A DNA stretch of 64,000 nucleotides from Sophora flavescens (GCA_030762895.1 CM061070.1:31709652-31773651), one strand, 5' to 3'. Numbered from the stretch's first letter, positions 46,064 to 58,020 are shown. A program made the numbers and translations. Notes: generated from the letters alone by a model not told the origin.

Positions 46064-47660
46064 AATCACCCCAAGCTTAAGACTTTGCTTGTCCTCAAGC
46101 AAAAACCAAGGCCATAAGAAGAACAGAACATGGATAGTGAACCAAGAACCCGAGTTCATGATCCAAGCAATAGGCAATTCAAACAATTCAATAAGAGACA
46201 ATCAATTCAAGTCCAATTAGAGGCTTAGGTTCCTTAGACTCATATTCTCATTGATTTGGGCACTCTTTCTCACCTGAAGCTCACCCCAAGCTTGTTCATT
46301 TGCTTGGTTCTCTTTCTAGCTCACTCAAGTGTTTAGGGATATGTGACAATTCGCTCAATTTTTCTCAAAGAATGAACTCTACCATATGCTTGACTATCAA
46401 CCACATCTCTACTTTATTAATGAAAACAATTAAGAATCAAGAGGTCTTTAGCTTTGGTTGTAACATGGCCATGGGATTAATCGTTAGGTGGGGATAACAA
46501 GAAAAAGACATTTCAAAAGGCTACATAAACATCAAGCTTTGCAAACATGACCTTCTAAAATACCTTCTTGGGTTTTCAATTCACTTTCCACCTTTCTTTG
46601 CTTTCTTTTTCTTTTTATTTCTCCTTTCTTTTTATCATCCCCTTCTCTATTTATTTTTCTTTTTCTTTTGTTTTTCTTTTATTTGGAGAAGGGGAGATTT
46701 TTCAGCTCAAGAGAATAAATTTTTTTTTCTGATTCTTTTCCCAAACTTTCAACTACCTTTTTACCCTTTTGTAATACTTTAGAAGGTCCCTTATCAAGCA
46801 TATTTATCAAAACATTTTAGGGTACCAAGAAAAGAATTTTTATTCTTTCAGGCTCAAAATTGGGCAACTAAGGGGTAGCATTTCATCATTCAAAGCTCAG
46901 AAGGCCAGAAAAATACCTATTGCCTCAATCATTTTCAAAAATGTTTTCAAAAATTTCCCAGCTTCGAAATGGTTTCAAGTCAAGTTCTAGAGAAAACAAT
47001 CCAAGAGGAATAACACTCTAACACAAAGAATGGGGTAGATTTAGTGAGTACCCCTTTTGGCTCAAAATCTCACATTTTAATAGTTCAGAATCAATGAAAA
47101 ACACCAATCCACAGAACCATATGCTAATTATTAACTATCCAAGATTATCTCAAGCATTCTTCATTTGCAGCCATATCACGAGAATAAAAAAATTGGGTTC
47201 AAAAATTCACTACCACAATTTAATTGGCACTTAGTTCTCACAATTGGATGCAAAATCTAAACAAGAGCAATCTAATTGTGTGATCATGCAAAACTATCAT
47301 GCAAAACTATATGAATGCAACATGAAGAATGCAAATGCAAAATACCCCTACCCCAAGCTTAAGAATTTACATTGTCCCCAATGTAAACAATCAAGATGGA
47401 AAGAGGAAGAAAAATAAAATAAAATAAAATAAAAAAAATTGGAACGCCTTACCGAGGCGGTAGTTGGTCTTGGTTCACATGCTTTTTGGCTTTGTTTCTC
47501 CCTGCTCTTTTGCTTCTCCTTCCTTATTATCCTGAAAACACTTAACAAATTTATTAATAAAATAAAACTCTTGATCTTCTCAAATTATTCAAGAGTTAAA
47601 AATCAAAAACAAAAGCAAAAAGGAGAAGAAAAATTGGGTTGCCTCCCAATAAGCGCTTCT
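46064..47660 (-). other. Long 3' non-coding region of the nested element
   Basis: It contains pyrimidine-rich stretches (46585-46690 on the plus strand) and no supported protein. It corresponds to 830-2243 of the related element. Confidence 0.5.
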
Positions 47661-47669
47661 TTAACGTCA

Positions 47670-48395
47670 CTAGCTTGACTCATCAAGAAGCATCCACCGA
47701 TCCCATAACCTGTGGTATAGCGACCAAGGGATGCTAACCATGTGAGATCCTTCACCTGGATCCCACGGTTTGCAGCATAAATATGGGAGTGAGCGCTTGA
47801 AAATCATGGTGACCTCACCAAATGTGGCGAACTTCTCACTCCCTCTTGGGTCAAAATTGACCCCTTCATCAACAAAATCTTCCCAATAAAAATGGGGTTC
47901 AACCTCTTGGACTGGCCATAGTGCCTGCATATTTAAAGATCCAAAATCCAATTTCTCAGGCAGAGGCATGAACTCCATTGTTGACTGCTTTAAAATGTGA
48001 GGTGGCAAACAAGTCGAGAGGATCACTGGTGCTGTTTTGGCTTCTGTACAATCTTCATTCTCAGCATTACCAAATCCATCACCTTCCAAATATGCAGAAA
48101 TCTCAGTACAAACCACACAAGTGTTTTTTCCATCACATTCAACACATGCATAGGAACCAAGAGTATCATCTAATTCCAAAAGTTCTTCATCATCCCCAAG
48201 CATGGTGAAATAGATGTCCTCCAATTGCCTCTTCCTTTCAAGCTCTTTAGTCAAGGGTTCAATGGGAGATGGTGCAACTATGTTCTCCAAAATAGGGTCT
48301 TCATTTCTTAATTCAGTTGCTCCCACTTCTTCATCTTCCTCATCATCCATTATTGCATCATCTTCATCATCATCCATCAAGTTCCCATTTGGCAT
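47670..48395 (-). CDS. Cys-rich acidic ORF of the nested non-autonomous retroelement (241 aa)
   Basis: The protein begins MPNGNLMDDDEDDAIMDDEE, strongly acidic to about residue 30, then a charged helix (ELERKRQLEDIYFTML). A Cys motif (CVECDGKNTCVVC, about residues 92-104) follows, with TEISAYLEGDG, then a linker and a C-terminal block: ALWPVQEVEPHFYWEDFVDE, DPRGSEKFATFGEVTMIFK, LCCKPWDPGEG and SIPWSLYHRLWDRW. The last block is well conserved with 248-829, so it is under or was recently under constraint. No known domain is recognised. It is the only sizeable ORF between PBS and PPT. Small upstream frames (48507-48728 and 48740-48886) may be its broken N-terminal part. Confidence 0.6.
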   Translation of the reverse strand: MPNGNLMDDDEDDAIMDDEEDEEVGATELRNEDPILENIVAPSPIEPLTKELERKRQLEDIYFTMLGDDEELLELDDTLGSYACVECDGKNTCVVCTEISAYLEGDGFGNAENEDCTEAKTAPVILSTCLPPHILKQSTMEFMPLPEKLDFGSLNMQALWPVQEVEPHFYWEDFVDEGVNFDPRGSEKFATFGEVTMIFKRSLPYLCCKPWDPGEGSHMVSIPWSLYHRLWDRWMLLDESS

Positions 48396-48506
48396 TTCGG
48401 ATAGTTGGTTAGAGAGTTCCTCAATACGTACCCGAGACTTGAATGGTATCTTCTTGGTTTTCTAAACTTTCCATTGTTGTTACCATGAAGCTCTCCAAAA
48501 TATCCT

Positions 48507-48886
48507 CTAGGTGAGACCGACTATCCGGAATAGGTTGCTCGAATTGATGCAATTCGGTTTGAAGTTCTCCCAAGCAACTTCCAATGGTGATGGCTCATCA
48601 TACCATTGAGATGGTTGTGGTTGATATGAAGATGTGGAAGGTTCCCAATGTTCCTCTTGATCAATCCAAGTATTGTTTGGAGGGTTCCCCCACCATGGAG
48701 TGGAAGTGTTGGGAAATTGATTACCCATTAAGAATAGCCTACCACTGGTGGAGGAGAGACAGTTGCCCTCGACAACTCATTACTCACTTGTTGGATGTTT
48801 ATGGCTAATTGAAGCATATCTGCCCGCAGCTGAAGCTCAGACATCTCAATTTCTGCATCAGATGGTTGATAGCAATTATAGTCCAT
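48507..48886 (-). pseudogene. Broken N-terminal frames upstream of the Cys-rich ORF
   Basis: From an ATG at 48886 the frame reads MDYNCYQPSDAEIEMSELQL and about 30 more residues to a TAA. A second frame (MGNQFPNTSTPWWGNPPNN ... QPQPSQWYDEP) follows to 48507. The Asn/Gln/Trp-rich composition resembles gag-leader sequences of plant retroelements. This is inference; no domain is recognised. Confidence 0.4.
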
Positions 48887-49060
48887 GATCCTGTCAAATC
48901 AATTTTCACCTCACAGACAATTAAGCCCAAGATCAAAGAAACAAAAATTCAAATATATACAAAACTAATAAAAGAAAGATATCAAATATATACAGAAAAA
49001 TAAAATAAAAATGTCTAAACTAGTTGTCTCATTTGTTACTACTGATATTGGCAAAGTCAA

Positions 49061-49080
49061 TCCCCGGCAACGGCGCCAAA
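49061..49080 (-). other. Primer binding site of nested element
   Basis: Minus strand TTTGGCGCCGTTGCCGGGGA lies 4 bases inside the 5' LTR, a widespread plant Ty3/gypsy (Athila-type) primer site. Confidence 0.8.
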
Positions 49081-49084
49081 AACT

Positions 49085-50505
49085 TGATGCGTGATTTTTA
49101 AGATATAAAGGCAAGTGCACCTCGTCGCAAACAAGTAATACGGTGGTGAGACCGGTTATCATATCCACAGGGATTGGTTGTCAATTACCAATTCACAAAC
49201 TCAACAACTATCTAGACTAAACTATGGTATGAGATATCAAAACAGAAAACAAAGCAATACAATATTTTTGGTCTTTTTGGACTTTTAACAAACACTTGGA
49301 GTGCATAATTTACAAATGGTTGATATTGTCAGGTTTAGACTACACTAATCCTCCCTTGATTGCAATGAAATGGCTAACAACACAAGTTCTAATTCAATAA
49401 TGACAATCAAGCCTTTTCTAAAGTACTCAAGCCTAATGTCTTAGGTGCATTGAGCCTAAAACCCCAAATTAAACCCTAATGTCTTAGGTGGATTAACCTG
49501 AGATTTTGCATTAAGTCAAGACTTATAAGATTGCAAGCAGCCAACACCTATGTCTAGATTCTTGAACTACTTGGCATATGATTCATGAGCATGCCTTAAC
49601 ACCAACCTTTCAGTTATCTATCAAAGCAACATATCATTCCTATGGGTAGCTAAGCCAAGGAAAGCATTAAACACAGAATCACATACTCATAAAGAAATAG
49701 AAACTTGTATTGAAATCAAATCAATTAACAATCAAGTTCAGAAAAGCTACATCTAAACCCAACAATGGGGGAATTAGCTACACATGATAATGTCTACAAA
49801 AGAGAAAGAGAGAAGAGAGGAAGAAAACTCCATGACGAATCCTTCAATCTTCTTCCAATCCAAGAGCATAAGAGATGTCATCTTTAAGGTCCTAGCCTTC
49901 CCCACCCATCACCCTCTCTTAGGGTTTCCAAGCCTCTGCCAAAAGTCCCTTTGTTCTTTCTTTTGTGCTATTATTTATAGTTCTGTCGCGCGTCACGGCC
50001 GTGAGGGCCATCACGGCCAGGCCGTGACGGATTCTGTTTCTGGAACTTCTGGCGATTTTTAGGCTCTCGCGTGGCGAGCCCCTTCTCGGTCGCGAGCCCT
50101 CTCGTTCATGGCCGTGATCTCCATCACGCCAAGCCGTGATGGATTCTGACTTGTGATGGTTTTGGGTCACGGCCGTGATGTACATCACGGCTAGGCCGTG
50201 ACAGACTCTGACTTCAGCCTTTCTGCCTTTTCAGTTTTGCTCGATCATGGCCGTGATGGGCATCACGGCTAGGCCGTGATGGGCTCTGTTTGGCTCATTT
50301 TCTTCACTTTTAAGGCTCTAAATCATCCAAGCTTCATCATGGCCAAACCTTGGGCATTTAATCATGAATTCCTGCAAAACAACACCACAACACCGCCTAA
50401 CCCGTTCCAAGGTAAAAACTACTAAAATCAAACTAAAAATGCCTAAACTATATGCAAATGCATGCAGAAATGTACATGGAAAATGAGGTGAAATCACACT
50501 CATCA
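49085..50505 (-). repeat. 5' LTR of nested element
   Basis: It is a near-identical copy of 44642-46063. The clustered differences near 49905-49985 lie by the TATA box and transcription start region. Confidence 0.9.
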
Positions 50506-51290
50506 GCTTTATTTTTGTCCACTTCGATTCCTTTCTTATGAACTAAAAAGCCCAAGAATTTGGCAGCCGATACTCCGAAGCTGCATTTCTATGGGTTCAT
50601 TTTGAGGTTGTATCTTCTCATCCTTTCCAACCCTTGCTTCAGGTGCTCTAGGTGATCATCTCTAGTTTTTGACTTGACAACCACATCATCAATATATACT
50701 TCTATAAATTTCCCAATCACATCATGGAAGATAGTATTCATTGCTCGCTGGTAGGTGGCTCCTGCATTCTTCAAACCGAAAGGCATGACAATCCATTCAT
50801 ATGTCCCTATTGCTCCTGGACACTTGAAGCCAGTCTTTGACACATCTTCTTCGACTATAAAGATTTGATTATAACCTGCATGGCCATCCATACAGCTTAA
50901 AATTTCATTTCCTGATGCTGAGTCGACAAGCATGTCAGCTATTGGCATCGGATATTCATCTTTAGGGGTAGCAGTATTTAGATTTCTAAAATCTATGCAT
51001 ACCCTCATGTTACCATTATTTTTAATCACAGGAGCTACATTAGAAAGCCATTCGACATACCTGGTTGTTCGAATGAACTTTGCTTTAAGCAGTCTCTCTA
51101 CTTCCTCTTTGATTTTATGCACCACCTCTGGGGCAAATCTTCTGCTCGCCTGTTTGACAGGTTTGCAATCCTCCCTGAGTGGTAACCGGTGTTCGACAAG
51201 ATCCCTGCTTAAACCAGGCATTTCATCGTAGTCCCATGCGAAGCAATCTTTATACTCTGTAATTAGTCTGACAAGTTTTTGTTTGTAATC
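50506..51290 (-). pseudogene. Reverse transcriptase of the Tat element (N-terminal and palm part)
   Basis: Minus strand from about 51221: LREDCKPVKQASRRFAPEVV, NVAPVIKNNGNMRVCIDFRN, YPMPIADMLVD, LSCMDGHAGYNQI (catalytic Asp), VMPFGLKNAGATYQRAMN and the catalytic YIDDVVVKSK (about 50690). A stop at 50586-50588 follows LKMNP. Then KCSFGVSAAKFLGFLVHKKG runs to the TSD at 50506-50510, where the nested element interrupts the gene. Confidence 0.9.
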
Positions 51291-51299
51291 CTCTGGCAG

Positions 51300-52015
51300 A
51301 AAAGCACTGACAAAGCTAGGCCTTTTTTTTGTCTTCCGTCCCTAAGTTTATTTCTTCTAGGGGATCTTCCACTTCCACATTTTGCTTAACTTCGGCTCCC
51401 TTTTCAAAACCCAAAGGACGGTCGTCAATGATACAGTCTGCTAACACACTTTCTGAAGTGTGTACTTCTATGTCGGCCAGATAGACCGACAATCTTCTCA
51501 GTTGTATTTCAAGACTCATTGTCGGAATTTGGCCGAGTTTTGTGGGCCTCGTCCTTTACCTTAACACTGAATTGGCTGAGAAGGCTTGCTTCCAATGCAT
51601 CCTTGTCAATGACCCCTTCGTTGGCAGTTATAGGTCTGACGTTTGGTGAATATACCTTGAAATCAACATGTAATTGCTGAGCATAGCAAGCAACGTCATC
51701 TGCCTCCACGATTTCTACCTGATCTTGCGCATTCCATAAGATTACTTTCTGGTGCACTGCTGACAGAACTGCTCCTACAGCGTGAATCCAATCATTGCCA
51801 AGTAATATGTTGTAGCTTGACTTGGCTGGAATAATTACAAACAATGTCATCCTTTCGACGGTGCCAACCTGTATATTTAACAAAATGACGCCATCTGACG
51901 GAGAAGTTTTGCCACTAAAGTCAGTGACAACCATATATGTCGAAACTAAATCCGACAGATCCTTCCCAAGCTTTTTGAACATTGCTCTTGGCATCAGGTT
52001 CACAGCAGCTCCTCC
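51300..52015 (-). pseudogene. Protease of the Tat element, cut by a solo LTR
   Basis: From 52015 the frame reads GGAAVNLMPRAMFKKLGK, SDGVILLNIQVGTVERMTLF and YNILLGNDWIHAVGAVLSA, a retropepsin-type fold ending in the (I/L)LG-DW signature. The catalytic Asp lies in LIDG at 54140-54160, on the far side of the insertion. Downstream frames to about 51300 (LSVYLADIEVHTS, acidic tail) link protease to RT. Confidence 0.85.
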
Positions 52016-52328
52016 ATAAAACATCCCAAATTTCCTTCTTTGGCTAAATAGTATTACCCAATAAATAGAATGAGCCTATCTTTAAGGGAGAAGTGTTCTA
52101 AGGGAAGCTAATAATAAATGTTTTAGATTTGTTAAGGAATAAATGTTTAGAATTAAGGAAGGTGTGCATTTAGTAGTTGAAGATGTGTAGATAGTGAGTT
52201 GGGTTTTAACTTTTATTAAATAAAAGATAAAGAAAATAAGAAAAAAAGAAGAGAAGGGGATAAAAGAAGGGGGATAACGTACAGAATAGCAGAAAAAGAA
52301 AGGAAAAGAGAAAGAAAGAGAAGGGAGA

Positions 52329-52399
52329 GGAAGAAGAAGAAGAAGAAGAAGAAGAAGAAGAAGAAGAAGAAGAAGAAGAAGAAGAAGAAGAAGAAGAAG
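52329..52399. repeat. (GAA)n microsatellite
   Basis: About 23 GAA units lie in a purine-rich stretch (52220-52520). The Leu/Phe-only reading frames on the minus strand are an artefact of it. Confidence 0.95.
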
Positions 52400-53394
52400 G
52401 AAGAAGAATGGAGAAGAGAGATCAAGGGATATAGCCTTGAGAATAAGATGGGGGTTGGAGATCCTAGAGCAAGCTTTCAGAACCAAGAGAAAGAAATGGA
52501 AGAGAAGAAGGAGAGAAAATTAGGGTTCAACCAAAAAGGGAGATCCACACAAACAACCTTCAATCCACTACATAGTCATGTGAGTTTCTTTAGTTAGTGC
52601 TTGGTAACCATAAATCCAAGCTTAGGAATTTTAAATGATTTTAATGTTTGATTTCAGAATTGCATGTTGATTATATGGTTTTAAATGAATGCAGAATTGT
52701 GATGTAGAATATTCAATAAACATGCATGTATTCTGTTTGTTAAAAGTCATAAAAAAAGATGGTGATCTGACAAACCCGTTTAGACATGTGTGTAATATTT
52801 TATTTGTAACTATTTCTATAGTGCTCTGTTTGATATGATTCTTATTTTTTTATAAAGTAGACTCGAAATACTACACTTTAGACACTTATTTTTCTGTTTT
52901 TCAATGAATATTGATGGAGAAACACCTGTTACAAGTTAGGGTATTGCAACTGTCCTGTTTTCTGAGTGCAGAGGCTTTCCTATCAAAACTGTAATTTTTG
53001 GAAGGCTGTTTTCCAAGAGTAAACTTTTATTCATAAACTAGACTTGTTTAGCTTTCCATAGAGGGGTCGTTTGTCCAAATCCGACTTCGTTTGATATTTT
53101 AATAAAATCATAGAATTTAACTGAAAATTGCTGAAATTCTGCTTATGTTGTTGATGCATTATCCCTTGTTGAATACTTGATTGAGAGATTATATATTGTT
53201 CATGTGAATGGTTCATAATTTTTTTCTTTAGGTCATTAGTTTTTAAACTATAAATTGATATGTGAGTTAAGTTATTTAATATTATGAAGAAATGAATGTG
53301 AAACACCATTTGGCATCCAAAGGTAGTAACCATGCTAATTCTACTCTTGAATCGAATTAGAATGGTTATCAATGATATTTTAGATGTCAAGTAC

Positions 53395-53485
53395 AGAAGT
53401 CCTTTCAGTTTGGAAGGTAAGTATAGAGTCCTTCCCGTTTGGAAGGCAATCACAGAGTCCTTTCAGTTTGGAAGGCAAGCAAGTA
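53395..53485. repeat. Three tandem copies of GAGTCCTTTCAGTTTGGAAGGC
   Basis: AGTCCTTTCAGTTTGGAAGG occurs at about 53396 and 53455, with a variant CCTTCCCGTTTGGAAGGC between. A further pair, CTCTTAAGTACCTCGGTGCG and CTCTTAAGTACCTTGGTGCG, lies at about 53556 and 53689. These are internal repeats of the solo LTR. Confidence 0.7.
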
Positions 53486-54002
53486 AGTGCAAAGCAAGTG
53501 GGACGCTGCTTGTGGTCATAGACGTATGTCCTGCCTTACAGTATAGATCTAGTTCCTCTTAAGTACCTCGGTGCGCGGGGAACAGCGACGTTTTTCACTG
53601 ACAAAATTAAAAAGGATGTCCAAATGAGTGGTTCACAAATATTTTGAATGACATGATGATACCAGGATTAAATTCAAAGCTAGTCCCTCTTAAGTACCTT
53701 GGTGCGTGGGGGGCAGCAATGATGCTTATACCTGATGATATGTATATGTTTACTAATATATGTATATGTGTGGGATCGAGTGCTCTGTTTGCAGGGAATT
53801 CACTGAGATTTCATATCTCACCCCCTCACCCATTTGTTTCAGGTTATTCCCTCCTATGTTGGTGAACTGTGAAGTATCCCCGGAAATACTTGGCAGTTGT
53901 TCCAATGTAAGATGTTTCTGTTATTGAAGATGTTGCCGGATCGGAGTCAAGTGTCATATTGTCATTGTTTAGTCTCTAAGTATGATTTTGAAAATGTTTG
54001 AG

Positions 54003-54005
<3 letters not shown>

Positions 54006-54057
<52 letters not shown>
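54006..54057. repeat. (AT)n microsatellite
   Basis: About 52 bases of alternating TA near the right end of the solo LTR. Confidence 0.95.
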
Positions 54058-54060
<3 letters not shown>

Positions 54061-54139
54061 TGTTTAGAGAAAAGCTAATTTCAATGTATCTTATGTTTTG
54101 TATCAAGTGTAGTATCTTAATGTACTTTGGGGTATTACA

Positions 54140-55800
54140 CTCCGTCAATTAAAACCCTGTTGGTAGGTCTTTCATCTATTATGGCCTTTACATGTAAAGA
54201 CCTCAAATGGTTTCTTTGCTCATCGGTGGGCTTCTCCAAATGGGCTATATTGTCGAATACAGTAAGCAAGTTCTCTTGAATGTACATCCAAAAATCGCCT
54301 GGGTCTCTACCATTGTTAGCGACATCATCATCATCGTCAGAGAAATCAACTTCGAGATATCCCTCATATTCTGCTGGAATGAATAAAATCAATCCTATCT
54401 TCATTTCCATCCCCTGGTTCCAGTATAACTACATTCTCTAGATCCTCATCCAAAAATGCACCTCCAACCATTCTGCCATGATTTCTTCTTAAATTATTCT
54501 CATCATCTGATCCTAACCTATCTGACAGAGGTCGGTCTATTCCTGCGCCACAGTTATCCAAAGGCCTGGATGATATCGCCTAGATCTTCATTCCCGCTAT
54601 CCATGTCCATGTCTTTGTTGATGTTTATGTCATCATTTGGATCATTCGGTTCTTTGATGACAACATCGAACGACAATTCTTCTTTGGTTAAATCAAACTC
54701 AGGACTGAACGTTTCCAATTGTTGTTTTCCTATTCTCGTCTCAAACTCTTTCTCGAGTCCTGCAACCTTTTCTATCTCTGCCAGCTCGACAGGCCATTTG
54801 CCAGTGGATCTTATTGGTGGTGATGCCTGCTCTAAAGCCTTCTTCTTTTCTGTGAAAACCTGTGATGTAGGCTTATTCTTCCCGGCTTGATTAATGGGCC
54901 CCATCGCATCAACTTCCATGGGATGGGTCACTATCATACTTTTCATTTTGGCATCTCCACTCTTGTCAGCTTTACCAGACAACCAGTATCCTGTGAAGGC
55001 ATTTCCTTTATGGTGACACCCTCTTGCTTGGTAAGCTTCCTCTTTTGTGCCTGTCGGAGCCTTTGTAGCCTCCTCTTTTGACTCTTAGACATAGCTGGCT
55101 GACTTGACGGTCCTGACAAACCAGGTCCTGTCGTCCGAGTGTTTTGAAATAGTTGCCCCCTTCGGTAATCCTCATTCCAGAAGGGTGGATTATGATTATT
55201 AAACTTATTTTTTATGACCCATTTCTGCCTTCATGATTCGGGGAAGCAGGCCATAGTGGCGTTTCTTACCCATCGACCCACTATTACGTTGGACGGGGGT
55301 TTCCTAGTTCTGACAGAATTGAACCCTCCACCGACAGGCTTGTTACTTCCTATTGATTCTATGACTGGCTCTTCAAGCCAACCTCCAATGTTATTTTGTC
55401 TAGGTCTTGACTGATACGTATGTTGTTGACGACTACCTGTCTACCTGTTGACAATATGCATGTCACTTCTGTGCACACTATTAGTCCCAGCATGGCTATT
55501 CGAGTGTGAGAACCTACCCCGAATATTATCGTCACAAGACTCGGTTCTATTTTGTGAGTGATATGATGGCGTTTTCTGTGCCCTGGCCATCTTGGCAGCA
55601 GCATCGTCATAAAATCCTTCACATTTTGGGCAAACTTTGATAATATCACCAGATTTCTTGCGTGTCATGAATTCAACAAGTGGTTCCCCTGGCTTCGGAT
55701 AGATATCAAATGAATCCGTCAGGTCCATCTGGATATTCTATCCAACTCTTATATTGACCATGCCTATTCCCATAGGGACTTGGCGGTCAATTTTATTAAC
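54140..55800 (-). pseudogene. gag-protease spacer of the Tat element
   Basis: Minus-strand frames (55728-55441; 54982-54554; 54561-54364; 54410-54140) contain DPDDSFDIYPK-like and KVCPKCEGFYDDAA segments, an acidic stretch (EPNDPNDDININKDMDMDSG) and, at the end, HVKAIIDERPTNRVLIDG, where DG is the protease active site start. The Cys pair (CPKC) suggests a zinc-binding spot. Frames are broken several times, so it cannot be expressed as one protein. Confidence 0.65.
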
Positions 55801-55801
55801 T

Positions 55802-56305
55802 TCAGGGTCGAACGGTTATGTCAATCTTCATGTCTGGTTTCTTGTCTAAAAACTTTAATATTCCCTCTGTCAAACCTTTCCGAATGATGTCCCTGAAATG
55901 CATACAGTCGTTAGTTACATGACCAAAAGTATTATGAAACTTACAATATTTCCGATCTTTTATTTCATGGGCTTTCAATAGCCTATGATCCTCTGACAAT
56001 TTTAACTGCTTATCTTTGAGCAATATGTCAAATATTTGGTCGGCTTTGGTCACGTCAAATGTATACACTTTTTTATTGATGAAAGGAATCATTTCTCTGG
56101 CCCTTGCAGGCCTCAAGGCTTGACATGTATAAGGGGGACCAGTTTTCAATTCAACATAGTCTACTTCATATTCTTTAGATTTATTTCCCTCTTCGTCGGA
56201 ATCACTACATCCGACAAAATTAATCTTTTCTCTCTTGAGGAATTTCCTCTGCTTGAAAACCTTTTCAGCCTTCAGTTGTTCAATTTGTCGGACCTTGTCA
56301 CCCAA
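55802..56305 (-). pseudogene. gag C-terminal part with CCHC-like knuckle (Tat element)
   Basis: About 167 codons are open. There is a basic N-terminal segment (KQRKFLKREKINFVG), then ARAREMIPFINKK, KADQIFDILLKDKQLKLSED and the conserved YCKFHNTFGHVTNDC-type zinc-knuckle-like motif, followed by FRDIIRKG. This is the typical segment after the gag domain in Tat/Ogre-like polyproteins. A stop at 56324-56329 separates it from gag. Confidence 0.8.
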
Positions 56306-56326
56306 CTGGGCAAGATCAATTAAGTA

Positions 56327-57799
56327 TTAGTTGACCAATTTCTTCCTAATATAGTAATTTAATCCCCCGGCAACGATCTTCACTATCTCTGTCTCAGGGA
56401 TAGGGGTGAAGCAACGACTCCTCATTTGACGGAATCGGGCAAGGTAATCTTCGACAGACTCGTTATTCATTCTTTTAATACCGAATAAGTCTGCCAAACC
56501 AATTTTTAAATCACCCCTAAAGAATTGATCATGAAAGCTCCTCTCTAATTGATTCCAGGAATGTATGGAATTAGGTCTTAGAGTTGAAAACCAAGAAAAA
56601 GCATTCTTAGTTAATGAACTAGGAAAGAACTTCATTTTTAGTCCCTCCTCTAAAGACAAATCTCCTAATTCGATTGTATATCGGGCAATGTGCTCGACGG
56701 TTGATTCTCCACTTTCCCCCGAGAATTTTGACAATTTGGGTATTTTGTATCCTCGAGGCATTTCTACCTGTTGGACCCATTCAGGAAATGCCGATGCAAA
56801 AAATGGCTGATTGGCATTACCTATGTTAAAACCAAACCTATTCAATGCTTGTTCGACAACTTGGTTAACATTCTGGTTTAGAACATTTTGACGAAGCGCT
56901 CCAAGAGCACCCTGGTTTATGACAAAGTCTTCGTCTTCCTCTGGTTGTAGAATGTGTACATTTCCACGTGTCAGAGGGACTCGACAATGGGGTTGTGGCC
57001 GCTCGTCGTCTTGTTCAAATCCGTCAAGTTGGATAACTTGTGGTTGTTCAACCTGTGGTTGGTTATTCTGACCCTGGTTGACATTCCTATTGACATTTCT
57101 ATTGGTATTTCTATTGGCATTTTGGTTATCGTCTGGGGCTAACACGCCCATGGCTCTATTTAACCTATGTATCTCATTTGCCAATGTCATGCATGCATTA
57201 TTTGTGTTTTCCATTAATGGCGTAATCACTGTACCCATTTGCTGAGTAAATGTATTCACCATGTCAAAGTTACTAGAGTCAATTTGTTGTCGAACATTGG
57301 CTAATGTGGCCTCTGACAGACCAACAATATTTTGCGGGGGTTGTCTAAGTGGGGATACTTGTGATCTTACTACTGGATGCTCTTGTCGAGTATGGGTCAT
57401 CACCACTGACCCTGTTATCTCATTCACTCGACTGGGGATTTACCCCCCGAACGACGATCCTGCCTGTCCAGATGTATGGGTGGCCGTCGTTACTCCATTT
57501 GGATATGGTATGCATACAAATGGGGTATTTGGGTTGTGATGATGGTCGAACCGTAAGGGCATTCCATACAAAGATTGTGGCGGAGGTTGCGTAGTCCCTC
57601 TTGGGTTTGAATTCACAACACTTCGTGGAGACAATCCAGTAGTTGACGGATTTATTTGTTGTACAACTGGAGAAGTTGGTGACGGGAGTGTTCCTTGGCC
57701 AACTTCGTCAAACCTATTGACAACTTGAGCATAGGAAATGCCTCTTCTCGCCACTAAACTATTAGTGTTATTATCTCCTACATTAGTAGCGTTAGTCAT
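56327..57799 (-). pseudogene. gag of the Tat element
   Basis: It starts MTNATNVGDNNTNSLVARRG at 57799. A stop at about 57437 splits a Pro/Gln-rich N-terminus from a 366-codon frame. That frame holds NRNTNRNVNRNVNQGQNN low-complexity sequence and the retrotransposon gag domain (PRGYKIPKLSKFSGESGEST, HIARYTIELGD, AFSWFSTLRPNSIHSWNQLE, FHDQFFRG, ESVEDYLARFRQMRSRC). The ATG lies about 245 bp from the primer site, as expected for the first gene. Confidence 0.85.
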
Positions 57800-58020
57800 G
57801 GTTGCAAGAATATTATCAACTCAGCGCAATAGTGGTTATAGGATTAGCACCCACCGTTGACACAAATGGTGTTAGTGCTTGACTACACCGCATTACTTGC
57901 ACTACTCATATTCATAGAGTTTTGGGAATTAGATGACGATTGAATCACTCTCCCACTCCGTAGACGCATACAATAAACTTGTATGTGAGAGTTCGTGACA
58001 CTTATACGAGTTACTCTGAA

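Larger units (their letters stand above)
44642..50505 (-). mobile_element. Complete non-autonomous LTR retrotransposon, 5864 bp, TSD GCTTT
   Basis: LTRs 44642-46063 and 49085-50505 (1422 and 1421 bp) differ at about 20 places by eye. GCTTT lies at 44637-44641 and 50506-50510. The primer site (minus TTTGGCGCCGTTGCCGGGGA, 49061-49080) and the purine tract (minus AAGCTTGGGGTGATT, about 46064-46080) fix the minus orientation. The 3-kb interior encodes no gag or pol, only the Cys-rich ORF set at 47670-48890. It interrupts the RT of the Tat element and is the youngest LTR element by LTR similarity. Confidence 0.93.
52016..54139 (+). mobile_element. Solo LTR-like insertion in the protease gene (TSD CTCC(R))
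   Basis: The right end GGGGTATTACA is followed by CTCCG. The left end (ATAAAACATCCC) is preceded by CCTCC, so the duplication is CTCC plus one possibly mutated base. The plus-orientation start TAAAACATCCC resembles TGTAAAACCC of the solo LTR at 40179, with a damaged TG. There is no internal region. It includes (GAA)n, a small tandem repeat (53395-53480) and (AT)n. The orientation is tentative. Confidence 0.7.

Noticed and set aside
52082..52486. Leu/Phe-rich minus-strand frames that look like membrane proteins
   Set aside because: Translation of the (GAA)n microsatellite.
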